Source of the DNA: Chloroflexota bacterium
GTDB lineage: Bacteria; Chloroflexota; Ktedonobacteria; Ktedonobacterales; JADMIN01
Reading direction: 5' to 3'
DNA length: 64,000 nucleotides
NCBI GenBank assembly: GCA_021323855.1
Contig: JAJPKE010000037.1
Location: 62,001-126,000, forward strand
The notes beneath the pieces are model-generated. The model searched no databases, had not been told where the DNA came from, and was given only the letters and a program-made list of their open reading frames with translations. Numbering within the stretch: position 1 is the first letter of the stretch; every line of letters begins with the position of its first letter. This document shows positions 44,050 to 52,454 of this stretch, one piece after another. Made by a program: the position numbers and the translations under genes.

Positions 44050-44703
44050 TTAGGCAGGAGTCGAAGGCGCTGTTTCCTGGGTTTCTGATACCTCAGCACG
44101 GCCACCTGTCATAAGGGTATAGCCAGCGGCAATTGCTCCCATGATGGCGAGCAAGGCAACTGATAGATAGGCCAGGCCTACGGCCCAGAAGGGGTTGGTA
44201 CTCGTGACCAGGAAATTGCTTATGCCGGTGAAGTTGCTGCCGACGATGGCATTGGCCTGGACACCCAAGAGATACGGAACGAAGTAGAAGAGGGCGCCAA
44301 CACCCAGGAGGTACGTCACGAGCCGGAACGCACGTGGATCGTGATCGGGATCGCCCATCAGCTTAATAAGGAGCACGCCGAAGAGCGCCGCCGCCGCTAA
44401 TCCGCCTGTCAGCGGAAGTTGGTCAGTGACGACGACATCAGGAAAGAAGAACATGAAGCTCATCACCACTCCGGAAACGATCAAGAGATCGCGGAGCGCG
44501 ACATAGATCAGCCAGAGCAAGTCCGCGCCCAGGCGCAGAGTAAAGCGATCAATCATGTCCAGGATGTAGGGGCGTCCCAGGTGGAGGCCCAGCAGTGCAA
44601 GCCAGACTACCGGCAGCACGGCGGCCAGCGTGCCTTCCAGAAATTGCTCTCCCCCAGCGTTGATGCCAGAGATAATAGCGTTGGCCAAGTCTTGCGGTGA
44701 CAT
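44050..44703 (-). CDS. Membrane protein, paralog of the next downstream gene
   Basis: 217 residues, about six helices. Same conserved blocks as its paralog: SPQDLANAI, LGLHLGRPYIL, LRLGADLLW. ATG 44703 follows GGAGGGTAAC, preferred over 44715. Located between the ferredoxin oxidoreductase and the paralog with spacings of under 100 bases, so cotranscribed. Unknown function; a membrane anchor or quinone-binding pair is inference. Confidence 0.7.
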   Translation of the reverse strand: MSPQDLANAIISGINAGGEQFLEGTLAAVLPVVWLALLGLHLGRPYILDMIDRFTLRLGADLLWLIYVALRDLLIVSGVVMSFMFFFPDVVVTDQLPLTGGLAAAALFGVLLIKLMGDPDHDPRAFRLVTYLLGVGALFYFVPYLLGVQANAIVGSNFTGISNFLVTSTNPFWAVGLAYLSVALLAIMGAIAAGYTLMTGGRAEVSETQETAPSTPA

Positions 44704-44792
44704 GTTACCCTCCAATTGCTGTGCTTGTTCAGATCGCTAATTCATTGGCGAGCACACTCCGCGTAGAGCGTGCTTCTGCGTTTCTTCACGGT

Positions 44793-46844
44793 TTAGCCTG
44801 CTGTTGCTGGCGGAATAGCTGGCGCAGGCGCATCAACTTTCCCGTTGTGCTCTGCCACACCGGTTGTATGACTCACCTGGGCTGTTGAGTTCCTGACCAA
44901 CTTGACCGATGGGCAGAGGTACGCCAGATCGCAACGCAGACAGCGGCTGGCCTCATGTCGCGCTTGCTCCTCGCTGAATCCCGCCGCAAATTCGACCGAG
45001 CGGTCGTGCGTGGCTTCGCTGGAGCGCAAGGGCATCACAGCGCGTGATGTCGGGCGCACATCCAGTGTGATGTTGCCGTCTGCCGGGAGCGTGGAGGCGG
45101 TTTCCACTTCATCGTCGGGCATTTCCATGACCGATTGAGCAGGCAGATGCTGGAGATAGGCATGAATGGCGCGAGCAGCCTTGCGCCCGTGGGCTGCTGC
45201 ATGGATGACCGTCTTCGGGCCATAGGTGATGTCGCCTGCGGCAAAGACACCCGGAGCGCCTGTTGCCAGCGTAGCAGGGTTGACGAGTAAGCCACCCCAG
45301 GCGGCGACCTCTACGCTGGTTCCTTCGGGGAGGAATGAGGGGTCTGGCGCCTCGCCAATCGCTACCAGTACCACGTCAGCCAGCACCTCAAAGTCGCTGC
45401 CAGCGATAGGTTCTACCTGGCGGCGTCCCTGAGCAACACGCCCGTCGAGAGCATCAGTTGTGGCCTGGCGCATCTTCTGGCAGCGAATGCTGGTAAGCCG
45501 CCCTTCGGCTCCTAACAATTGTACAGGCGCCACCAGTTCGTGCAATTGGATGCCTTCTTCCAAAGCGGCGCGCACCTCTTCTTCCTGCGCGGGCATCTCC
45601 GCCTGCGTGCGCCGGTACAAGATATGTACTTTGCTCGCGCCAGCGCGAAGCGCGGAGCGGGCGGCGTCCATCGCAGTGCTACCGCCACCGATGACAGCGA
45701 CCTCGCCGCTGATAGTAGTTTCGGGCACCAGATTGAATTGCTTGAGGAAGGTGGTAGCTGGGATGACGCCATGCAGTTCTTCGCCAGGAATGCCCAGGCG
45801 CTGGCTACGCTGCGCGCCAACAGCAATCAGCACCGCATCATACTCAGCCTGAAGATCACTCAGCGTAAGGTCTCGCCCAATGGCAGTGTTGAGCTTGAAC
45901 TCCACACCCAGCGCACGAATAGCGTCAATGTCGCGATTTAGCTCCGCGCGCGGCAGGCGATAGTCAGGAATGCCAATCGCCATCATGCCGCCGGCGACCG
46001 GCATTGCGTCTATCACCGTGACAGGATATCCACGCCGTGCCAGATAGTATGCGGCGCTCAGGCCGGTGGGACCGGCGCCAATGATCGCCACGCGCTCGGC
46101 ATAGCGATGTTGTGGTGGTTGCACCTGGCGTTTCCACGGCGCCCCATGATCTGTTGCAAACCGCTTGAGGTCGCGAATGGCGATTGGCGCATCGATTTCA
46201 CCCCGGCGGCAGACTGCCTCACAGGGGGCAGTGCAGACACGACCACAAATCGCTGGGAAGGGGTTGGGTTCAGCGGCAACCCGCAGCGCCTCATCATAGC
46301 GGCCTTCGGCGATCAGGCTGACATAGAGGCCAGCGTTAGTGCCAACGGGACATGCCGCCTGGCATGGCGCGCGGAGGTCTTCTTTGCGTTCACCTAGCCA
46401 ACTGCGCCAGCTTTGCCACGTTTCCTGGCGTTCGGCGACACGCCACGTATGGTTCTCTCCCCAGGGCGTCTCGCCTGGCTCTTCTGGCACCGCGCGCGTA
46501 TACTCATCGAGCGGGTGCCAGCCCTCAGCAGGTGGCAGGTGTGTCATGGGTCCGCGAGATGCGTAGGTGACGGCAGGTACTCCGCTTTCAATGGTGATCG
46601 CGTTGGTAGGACATTCCTGCGCGCAGACCTGGCAGCCAACGCAGGCATCCACCTGTACCGGAGCAAGCATCATCCAGCTCCGCTGTGTAAAGTCGAGGGG
46701 AATCGGGCTGCGTAGCTCTGTTTCGCGTGCGCGTTCGCCATCGTTTGCCGGTCGGGTCATGTCGAGACAGCGCACAGGACACAGATCCACGCAGATGCCG
46801 CAATTGATGCAACTTTGCTCATTCACCTGGAACTGGTAGGCCAT
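44793..46844 (-). CDS. Ferredoxin-fused GltD-type FAD oxidoreductase
   Basis: 683 residues. N-terminal two-cluster ferredoxin (C12, C15, C18, C22 and C68, C71, C74, C78), then a GltD/NfnB-like part with Fe-S cysteines (CQAACPVGTNAG, CGRVCTAPCEAVCRRG), FAD motif IIGAGPTGLSAAYYLARRG, NAD(P) motif AVIGGGSTAMDAARSALR and FAAGDITYG, and near the end RCLRCDLAYLC. Architecture fits transfer between NAD(P)H, ferredoxin-type carriers and a partner protein; glutamate synthase is unlikely because no GltB is near. First gene of a four-gene operon behind the operator at 47062-47109. Confidence 0.9.
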   Translation of the reverse strand: MAYQFQVNEQSCINCGICVDLCPVRCLDMTRPANDGERARETELRSPIPLDFTQRSWMMLAPVQVDACVGCQVCAQECPTNAITIESGVPAVTYASRGPMTHLPPAEGWHPLDEYTRAVPEEPGETPWGENHTWRVAERQETWQSWRSWLGERKEDLRAPCQAACPVGTNAGLYVSLIAEGRYDEALRVAAEPNPFPAICGRVCTAPCEAVCRRGEIDAPIAIRDLKRFATDHGAPWKRQVQPPQHRYAERVAIIGAGPTGLSAAYYLARRGYPVTVIDAMPVAGGMMAIGIPDYRLPRAELNRDIDAIRALGVEFKLNTAIGRDLTLSDLQAEYDAVLIAVGAQRSQRLGIPGEELHGVIPATTFLKQFNLVPETTISGEVAVIGGGSTAMDAARSALRAGASKVHILYRRTQAEMPAQEEEVRAALEEGIQLHELVAPVQLLGAEGRLTSIRCQKMRQATTDALDGRVAQGRRQVEPIAGSDFEVLADVVLVAIGEAPDPSFLPEGTSVEVAAWGGLLVNPATLATGAPGVFAAGDITYGPKTVIHAAAHGRKAARAIHAYLQHLPAQSVMEMPDDEVETASTLPADGNITLDVRPTSRAVMPLRSSEATHDRSVEFAAGFSEEQARHEASRCLRCDLAYLCPSVKLVRNSTAQVSHTTGVAEHNGKVDAPAPAIPPATAG

Positions 46845-47061
46845 AGCACGCTCCTTTCAAGAGAGGTGGCTGCTGAAACTTGTGAAAACATCAAACCAGG
46901 CGGAACCGAGCCAACAGGACGTTGTATGCTCAGCGCAACCGAAACGCAGCATCCAGCCAATAACACTCAACCAATAAAAGGAACTGTGGCTTCGATTCAA
47001 TGAGAGCGGTCGAATGCCTGCGGTCGGCGAAATACCTGTGGACAAGTGTGGCGCTGGCATC

Positions 47062-47109
47062 TCACAGCCACATCACAGCCGCGCAGTGTGATGTCACGAG
47101 CCTGTCACA
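47062..47109 (-). promoter_or_regulatory. Four-part TGTGA operator of the ferredoxin oxidoreductase operon
   Basis: TCACA or TCACG at 47062, 47073, 47094 and 47105 (spacings 11, 21, 11). The -10 is weak (CACACT, minus strand, 47045-47050), and the leader to the ATG is about 200 bases. The remaining 47110-47354 shows no gene. Confidence 0.75.
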
Positions 47110-47354
47110 GCCTTGCAATGGCGGCACGTGGCATATCTTCTGCAATGAGCTAATTAGCACCTACTCTGAGTCTCTGTATGTAGTCGCTACCATACTCCCC
47201 TATTGGTAAAGGGCGGCCAGATCTGTCTGTGGCAAATGGTCAGCAGCCAACACAACAAGCGCAACCAGCATGACCTTGATGGCTGGCTATTCTAGTGGGT
47301 GCAAACGGAGGCCGATAGCCTCATAGTCAAGCGCCGGAAAGAGAGCAGCATAGC

Positions 47355-47726
47355 ATGTTTAGAAGACGCGGATCGCCATTGCTCAGGACCGCAGCCATCA
47401 CAGGTGGCGCCTATATGGTCGGCAGCAGCGCAGCAAAGAAATCAATGGCGCGACAACAACAGGAAGCGGCTCAGAATCAACAAATTGCTGAACTCCAGCA
47501 ACAGGTAGCGCAGCAACCGGCTGCTCAACAAATGGCCGCGCCACCGGCTGGAAATATGCCGCCGCAGGTAGCCCCAGCACCAGCGCCTACCGCGCCCCAG
47601 GCAGCCGCCGCACCAGTGCAAGACCCGATTGCCATGTTGAAACAACTGGGCGAGTTAAAAGCAGCCGGTGTACTAACCGATGAGGAGTTTCAGGCGAAGA
47701 AGGCAGAACTGTTGAAGCAGATTTAG
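47355..47726 (+). CDS. Small SHOCT-domain protein
   Basis: 123 residues. Short basic N-terminus with a weak hydrophobic segment, a Gln/Ala/Pro-rich middle, and a C-terminal SHOCT domain (about 88-123: LKQLGELKAAGVLTDEEF and following). SHOCT domains are short oligomerisation modules common at protein ends. Followed by the DUF6325-like gene 55 bases on; probable operon. Confidence 0.8.
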   Translation: MFRRRGSPLLRTAAITGGAYMVGSSAAKKSMARQQQEAAQNQQIAELQQQVAQQPAAQQMAAPPAGNMPPQVAPAPAPTAPQAAAAPVQDPIAMLKQLGELKAAGVLTDEEFQAKKAELLKQI

Positions 47727-47781
47727 CATCTAGCTGGCAGTAGCGTTACTGGCAACTGGTCGTACACACGGGAGGTGCTTG

Positions 47782-48225
47782 ATGACAACTGGGCCGTTGG
47801 AATACCTGGTGATTGGCTTCGAGGGCAATCACTTTACGGGGGAAATCGCACCGGAGCTGCGCTCTTTGGAGGAGCGCGGCATTATGCGCGTAGTAGACCT
47901 GATCTTTATCCAGAAAGATCGCGACGGCGCTGTGGCGACGAAGGAGCTAACTGATCTGAACCCCGATGAGCGCAACGTCTACGGCGATATCTCCGGCCAT
48001 ACGCAGCAACTGCTCTCGGCTGACGATATCGAGGACGTGGCGAGTACGATGCCAATCGATAGCGCAGCAGCAATTGCCATCATCGAGCATCTCTGGGCGG
48101 TGAAGTTGAAGGAAGCAGTTCTCAAGGCGCACGGCACTGTGCTGGATGATGGGATCATTCCCGGTGAGGCGGCTGAGGGGTTGGGTGTACCGTTTATGGA
48201 GGATCGGGCAGCGCAACTGCATTAG
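47782..48225 (+). CDS. DUF6325/DUF1269-like protein
   Basis: 147 residues with the pattern GPLEYLVIGFEGNHFTGEI near the start, RVVDLIFIQKD, and a C-terminal Gly-rich segment. Such proteins are usually found with SHOCT proteins in Chloroflexota and Actinobacteria, as here. Function unknown. ATG 47782 follows GGAGGTGC. The family name is recalled, not checked. Confidence 0.75.
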   Translation: MTTGPLEYLVIGFEGNHFTGEIAPELRSLEERGIMRVVDLIFIQKDRDGAVATKELTDLNPDERNVYGDISGHTQQLLSADDIEDVASTMPIDSAAAIAIIEHLWAVKLKEAVLKAHGTVLDDGIIPGEAAEGLGVPFMEDRAAQLH

Positions 48226-48292
48226 CCAGGATGCAAAAGCAGCCTGATAGTAGGTGCTGATGGTATGTGCAGCCCACATATGTTGTTGAGAG

Positions 48293-48321
48293 GCGGGTTG
48301 GAGTACTACACTCCAACCCGC
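48293..48321. terminator. Terminator between the DUF6325-like gene and glutaminase
   Basis: Stem GCGGGTTGGAG (48293-48303) / CTCCAACCCGC (48311-48321), 11 bp, loop of 7, followed on the + strand by TTCCTTCTT. Convergent genes suggest it serves both. Confidence 0.8.
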
Positions 48322-48344
48322 TTCCTTCTTCATGTCCGCACACA

Positions 48345-49397
48345 CTAGCGAGTATCGGGTTGTGAGGCAAAGAGATTCAACCCTAACTGCTCAGACAAGA
48401 ATTGCGTTGCACGCTGCCCTTTGATGCTGTTGCCAGCGGCGTCGAGCGGCGGGGCGAAGGTTCCCAGGCCACCCTTGCCCGGCGCAACTGTGATGATTCC
48501 CCCGCCGACGCCGCTTTTCCCTGGCAGACCTATGTTGTAGAGCCAATCGCCTGATGTCTCGTACAGTCCGGCGGTTGCCATCACTGACAGCACATGCGGG
48601 CAGTGCTCGGCATCAATCACCCGCTCTTTGGTGAGTGGATTAACTCCGCCATCAGCCAATGTAGCAGCCATGATTGCAAGGTCTCTGGTGGTCACCGTGA
48701 GCGACGACTGTTTTGTATAGAGATCGGTCGTCTCGGCTGGATCGAAGTAAAGCCGGTCATAGCTCCACATGAGCCGGGCGATGGCTTGATTGCGCTGATT
48801 GCTGGCTGATGCTGAGGCGTATACCTCGCCGTGTATTTCCAGCGTCCGGCCAGCGAAACGGGATAACCCCTCATGGATGAATCGCCATTTTGCTGTAGCG
48901 GTCTCCCCTGGTATCAGGCTGGTTGTTGCCAGCGCCCCCGCATTGACCATTGGGTTCGTCAGGCGGTGCGCGTTCAACTCGATAGCCATAACAGAGTTGA
49001 ATGGGAGGCCAGTGCTGTTTACTCCAAGCTGCGCTTGCGCATGTTCAGTGCCGAGTGACTGGCAGACCAGAGCGAATACAAACGGCTTGGCAACGCTCAT
49101 GATGGTAAACGGATAGTCCGTGTCACCAGCCGCGTATATGCTTCCATCTATGCCGGCCACGCACACCCCGAAAAGGTGGCGTGGTACGGTGGCCAGCGCC
49201 GGATAGTAGTCTGCGTTGTGGCCAGTATCGTCGGACTTGAACCGCTCGTATGCTGTTTCCACTAATCGCTGAACTCGTTCGGCTACTGGAAGGTGCCCGG
49301 TTGATATGGGTGACGAGCCGTTTGATGCCGCGTCGGTACTGCTCGGAGTCGAGAAGAACATGAGGTTGTCCTCCATGTGGACGCTAATGGCGTGCAT
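48345..49397 (-). CDS. glsA: Glutaminase
   Basis: 350 residues. Serine-dependent beta-lactamase-like glutaminase: the catalytic S-x-x-K is in MSVAKPF, followed by NPMVNAGALATTSLIPG; the C-terminus has GLPGKSGVGGGI. It hydrolyses glutamine to glutamate and ammonia. It starts two bases after the AbgT stop, so it is coupled to the transporter and peptidase genes. Confidence 0.93.
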   Translation of the reverse strand: MHAISVHMEDNLMFFSTPSSTDAASNGSSPISTGHLPVAERVQRLVETAYERFKSDDTGHNADYYPALATVPRHLFGVCVAGIDGSIYAAGDTDYPFTIMSVAKPFVFALVCQSLGTEHAQAQLGVNSTGLPFNSVMAIELNAHRLTNPMVNAGALATTSLIPGETATAKWRFIHEGLSRFAGRTLEIHGEVYASASASNQRNQAIARLMWSYDRLYFDPAETTDLYTKQSSLTVTTRDLAIMAATLADGGVNPLTKERVIDAEHCPHVLSVMATAGLYETSGDWLYNIGLPGKSGVGGGIITVAPGKGGLGTFAPPLDAAGNSIKGQRATQFLSEQLGLNLFASQPDTR

Positions 49398-49398
49398 C

Positions 49399-51087
49399 TC
49401 ATCTCACCGGATATCCCGGCCCAAGCGGGATGCCCAGCCCGAACCAGACAACGAAGAGCAGCACCCACGCCGCCATCATAATCAACGCATAAGGAATCAT
49501 GAGCGATATGACCGTGCCGAGGCCGGAGTCTTTCCGATATCGCTGCGCAACGGTGATGATGAATGGGAAATACACCATCAACGGCGTAAGGACATTCACC
49601 GGCGAATCACCAATACGGTATGCCGCCAGCACGGTTTGCGGCCCGATGCCTAACCGCAAGAAGATAGCAATGAAGACGGGAGCAAAGATCGCCCACTTCG
49701 GAATGATCCCTGGGATAAGAAATGTCAGCAGGAAGATGACGAGAATAAAGGCAATGAGCAATAGAATTGCAGGAATGGAGGCTCGTTCGAGCAGATCGGC
49801 AAGCGCACCGGCCACTACTGTAGGGATGTTACTGTAGTTGAAATACGCGATGAACTGCGCCACCATCAGCAGCATAAGGACAAGTGCGCCCAAGCTGTTG
49901 AAGGTCTTCGTCGCAGCGGCGAAGATGTCATTGCTACTTTTCACTGTTCCTGCGCCGATCCCATAGCAGATGCCCGCCACCAGGAAGAAGAGGACAATGA
50001 TGAATAGCAAACTATCCATGAATGGCGTATTGCCAATGATATCTCCGGTTTTGGGGTCACGTAGTGGCGCGCCAGGTAGGAATGTTGCTAAGGCAACGAT
50101 CACCAGAACGCCCAGCGTGCCAAAGAGTGCAAATCGCAACCCGCGCGCTTCTGCGGCTGCATCTTCCTCGCTTTGCTGCTGGCTGGCGCTGGCTTCCGTT
50201 GGCGACAACATGGAAGTGTCATATGTGCCGAGTCGAGGCTCAATCATTCGTTCGGTAATCACTGTGGCGATGACGCAGAGCATGAGGAGTGAGACGATAC
50301 TGAAGTAGTAATTATTTACGATAGACATGGGATGACCGCCAGCGTGAGTAATGGATTCATTGGCAATTTCGGTCAACATGGCATCAATTGGCATAATTAT
50401 GAGGTTCACCCCGAAGGTAACTGCAACCCCAGCGAAACCCGCCGCCAGTCCGGCGAGCGGATGCCGTCTCAAGCTCAGGAAGGCGCTGGCAGCCAGTGGA
50501 ATAAGAATCAGATAGCCAGCATCCGAGGCAAGACTTGCGAGTCCGCCTACCAAAATAATCAGGAAGGTGATGAGCCGGCTGGGGGCAACTTTGACCAACT
50601 TGCGGATCAATGCGTTCATCATGCCGAGGTTTTCTGCAACGCCTGCACCTAGCATAGCGATGAAGGTGATAGCGAGTACGCCAAAGTTCTGGAAGTTCGC
50701 GACGAACGATGTGAAGATATAGCGGATGCCCTCAATTGTCAGGAGGCCGTTGATGGAGATGGTCTTCTTCTGCACTACGAAATGTACATCCGAATACTGA
50801 TTCCCCTCTGCTGGAACGTTTGATTGCACCTGCGTGGTGTCTTCATAATAGTTGTGTTGCACGGAATAGGACACCGGCTCGGCAATCTGTTCGGTGATGC
50901 TGACGCCAGCGAACGCGAGAATCTGGGAGAGAATGATAACTGCTACAATCAGGTACAGGAACATCATAACGGGATGAGGTACCTTGTTGCCCAGCCGTTC
51001 CACACCATCCAGTAGCCGCTCATAGAACGTTTTCTTTTGGGGTTGGACCTCAGCGCCAGTAGCGCCAATTGCTGCGTCGCTCATCAT
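49399..51087 (-). CDS. AbgT-family transporter
   Basis: 562 residues, about 12 helices, with the family features in the first third (ERLLDGVERLGNKVPHPVMMFLYL) and APSRLITFLIILVGGLASLASDAGYL. Family members import p-aminobenzoyl-glutamate or export sulfonamide drugs. Flanking M20 dipeptidase, PepT and glutaminase genes point to uptake of a glutamyl peptide or aminobenzoyl-glutamate for breakdown. ATG 51087 follows GAGGAGAGAA. Confidence 0.9.
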   Translation of the reverse strand: MMSDAAIGATGAEVQPQKKTFYERLLDGVERLGNKVPHPVMMFLYLIVAVIILSQILAFAGVSITEQIAEPVSYSVQHNYYEDTTQVQSNVPAEGNQYSDVHFVVQKKTISINGLLTIEGIRYIFTSFVANFQNFGVLAITFIAMLGAGVAENLGMMNALIRKLVKVAPSRLITFLIILVGGLASLASDAGYLILIPLAASAFLSLRRHPLAGLAAGFAGVAVTFGVNLIIMPIDAMLTEIANESITHAGGHPMSIVNNYYFSIVSLLMLCVIATVITERMIEPRLGTYDTSMLSPTEASASQQQSEEDAAAEARGLRFALFGTLGVLVIVALATFLPGAPLRDPKTGDIIGNTPFMDSLLFIIVLFFLVAGICYGIGAGTVKSSNDIFAAATKTFNSLGALVLMLLMVAQFIAYFNYSNIPTVVAGALADLLERASIPAILLLIAFILVIFLLTFLIPGIIPKWAIFAPVFIAIFLRLGIGPQTVLAAYRIGDSPVNVLTPLMVYFPFIITVAQRYRKDSGLGTVISLMIPYALIMMAAWVLLFVVWFGLGIPLGPGYPVR

Positions 51088-51113
51088 TTCTCTCCTCAGA
51101 CCTGTTTGCCCGG

Positions 51114-52424
51114 TTACATCTGTTTTTGTTCCTGCTTTCCCCACAGCTTCGCCAGGCTGATACACATCTCGGTCGCGCGAGCCATGTCCTGTACGCTGAC
51201 CCATTCGAGCGGTCCGTGGATGTTCTGCATGCCGGTGAAGAGGTTAGGAGTAGGGAGGCCAAGCTCCGTCAGGCGTGAGCCGTCGGTGCCGCCACGGGTA
51301 GGCGTGGAGAACGGCTCGATGCCGATCTGGCGGCACGCCTCCAATGCCAACTCAACCGGGCGCATGTCCTTTTCCAGCCAATAGCGCATGTTGCGATATT
51401 GTTGGGTGATGGCGCAGGTGATATGAGCGCGTGGTTCGGTGGCCTGTATGGTGGCGCAAACCTGCTGAATGAGCGCACCATAAGCCTGTAAACCATCTAA
51501 CTCAAAATCGCGCAGGATGAAATGCAGTTCGGCAGCGGCGGCAGTGCCACTCATCTGATAGAGATGGATGAATCCCTGGCGACCATCGGTCGTTTCAGGA
51601 GTCAGCGTCACCTGGGGCAGCGTGTCCACGATCTTGGCTGCGAGATGCAGCGCGTTGACCAGTGTGTCTTTTGCCTGCCCCGGATGTGCCGAAACGCCCT
51701 GAATATGCACTGTTGCCTTATCAGCAGAGAACGTTTCGTAGACAACCTCGCCGCATTCTGAGCCGTCCAGCGTGTACGCCACATCTGCCTTCAAGTCTTG
51801 TGGTAGGTTCTCGTGAACACCACGGCCAATTTCCTCATCCGGTGTGAAGCTCACGCGGATGTCCCCGTGCGCGACTTCTGGATGGTGCAGCAAATAATCG
51901 GCCATCGTCATGATGATGGCAACGCCCGCTTTATCATCCGCGCCCAGGAGCGTGGCGCCGCTGGCGGTGATGATGTCGTCGCCGATCTTTTGCGCCAGAT
52001 AGGGCAACTGTTTGGGTGACAATACAGCGGTTGGATCATCTGGCAGCACAATGTCGTCGCCAGCATACTTGCGGTGGACAATCGGTTTGACACCGCTCGC
52101 ATTGAAGGCCGGTGCAGTATCCACATGGGCGAGAAACGCGATAGTAGGCGCCTGGACATCAGGCGCGACAGTCGCCGGAATAGTAGCGATAACAGCGCCA
52201 TAGCCGGTCAGCGTTACATCCTGCGCGCCTATCGAGCGCAGTTCATCCGCAAGTGGTTTGAGCAAGTCCAATTGCTTGCTCGTACTAGGCGAGGTCATGG
52301 ATGCTTCATCGCTCTGCGTATCAATGCGAGCATAACGCACCAGGCGTTCCTCGAGCGCCGCACAAAATGTTGCGGCCAGATCGCTCGGCGTGGTTGACAT
52401 GCTTGAAACAGAAGGCTTTGCCAT
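51114..52424 (-). CDS. pepT: Peptidase T (tripeptidase, M20B)
   Basis: 436 residues. Zinc-site motifs: LAHVDTAP, GADDKAGVA and FTPDEEIGRG. It removes the N-terminal residue from tripeptides in the cytosol. Part of the four-gene peptide operon; the start lies 30 bases from the dipeptidase stop. Confidence 0.92.
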   Translation of the reverse strand: MAKPSVSSMSTTPSDLAATFCAALEERLVRYARIDTQSDEASMTSPSTSKQLDLLKPLADELRSIGAQDVTLTGYGAVIATIPATVAPDVQAPTIAFLAHVDTAPAFNASGVKPIVHRKYAGDDIVLPDDPTAVLSPKQLPYLAQKIGDDIITASGATLLGADDKAGVAIIMTMADYLLHHPEVAHGDIRVSFTPDEEIGRGVHENLPQDLKADVAYTLDGSECGEVVYETFSADKATVHIQGVSAHPGQAKDTLVNALHLAAKIVDTLPQVTLTPETTDGRQGFIHLYQMSGTAAAAELHFILRDFELDGLQAYGALIQQVCATIQATEPRAHITCAITQQYRNMRYWLEKDMRPVELALEACRQIGIEPFSTPTRGGTDGSRLTELGLPTPNLFTGMQNIHGPLEWVSVQDMARATEMCISLAKLWGKQEQKQM

Positions 52425-52454
52425 TACTGTTTGCTCTCACTTCCTCATAGGTGT

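Noticed and set aside
44793..46844. Glutamate synthase small subunit
   Set aside because: No GltB gene in the window, and the N-terminal ferredoxin and membrane-protein neighbours point to a different electron-transfer role.
2841..47109. TGTGA/TCACA sites as CRP/FNR operators
   Set aside because: A CRP site needs an inverted pair TGTGA-N6-TCACA. Here pentamers within each site are direct repeats at 11-base spacing; inverted pairs occur only by the meeting of divergent operators.
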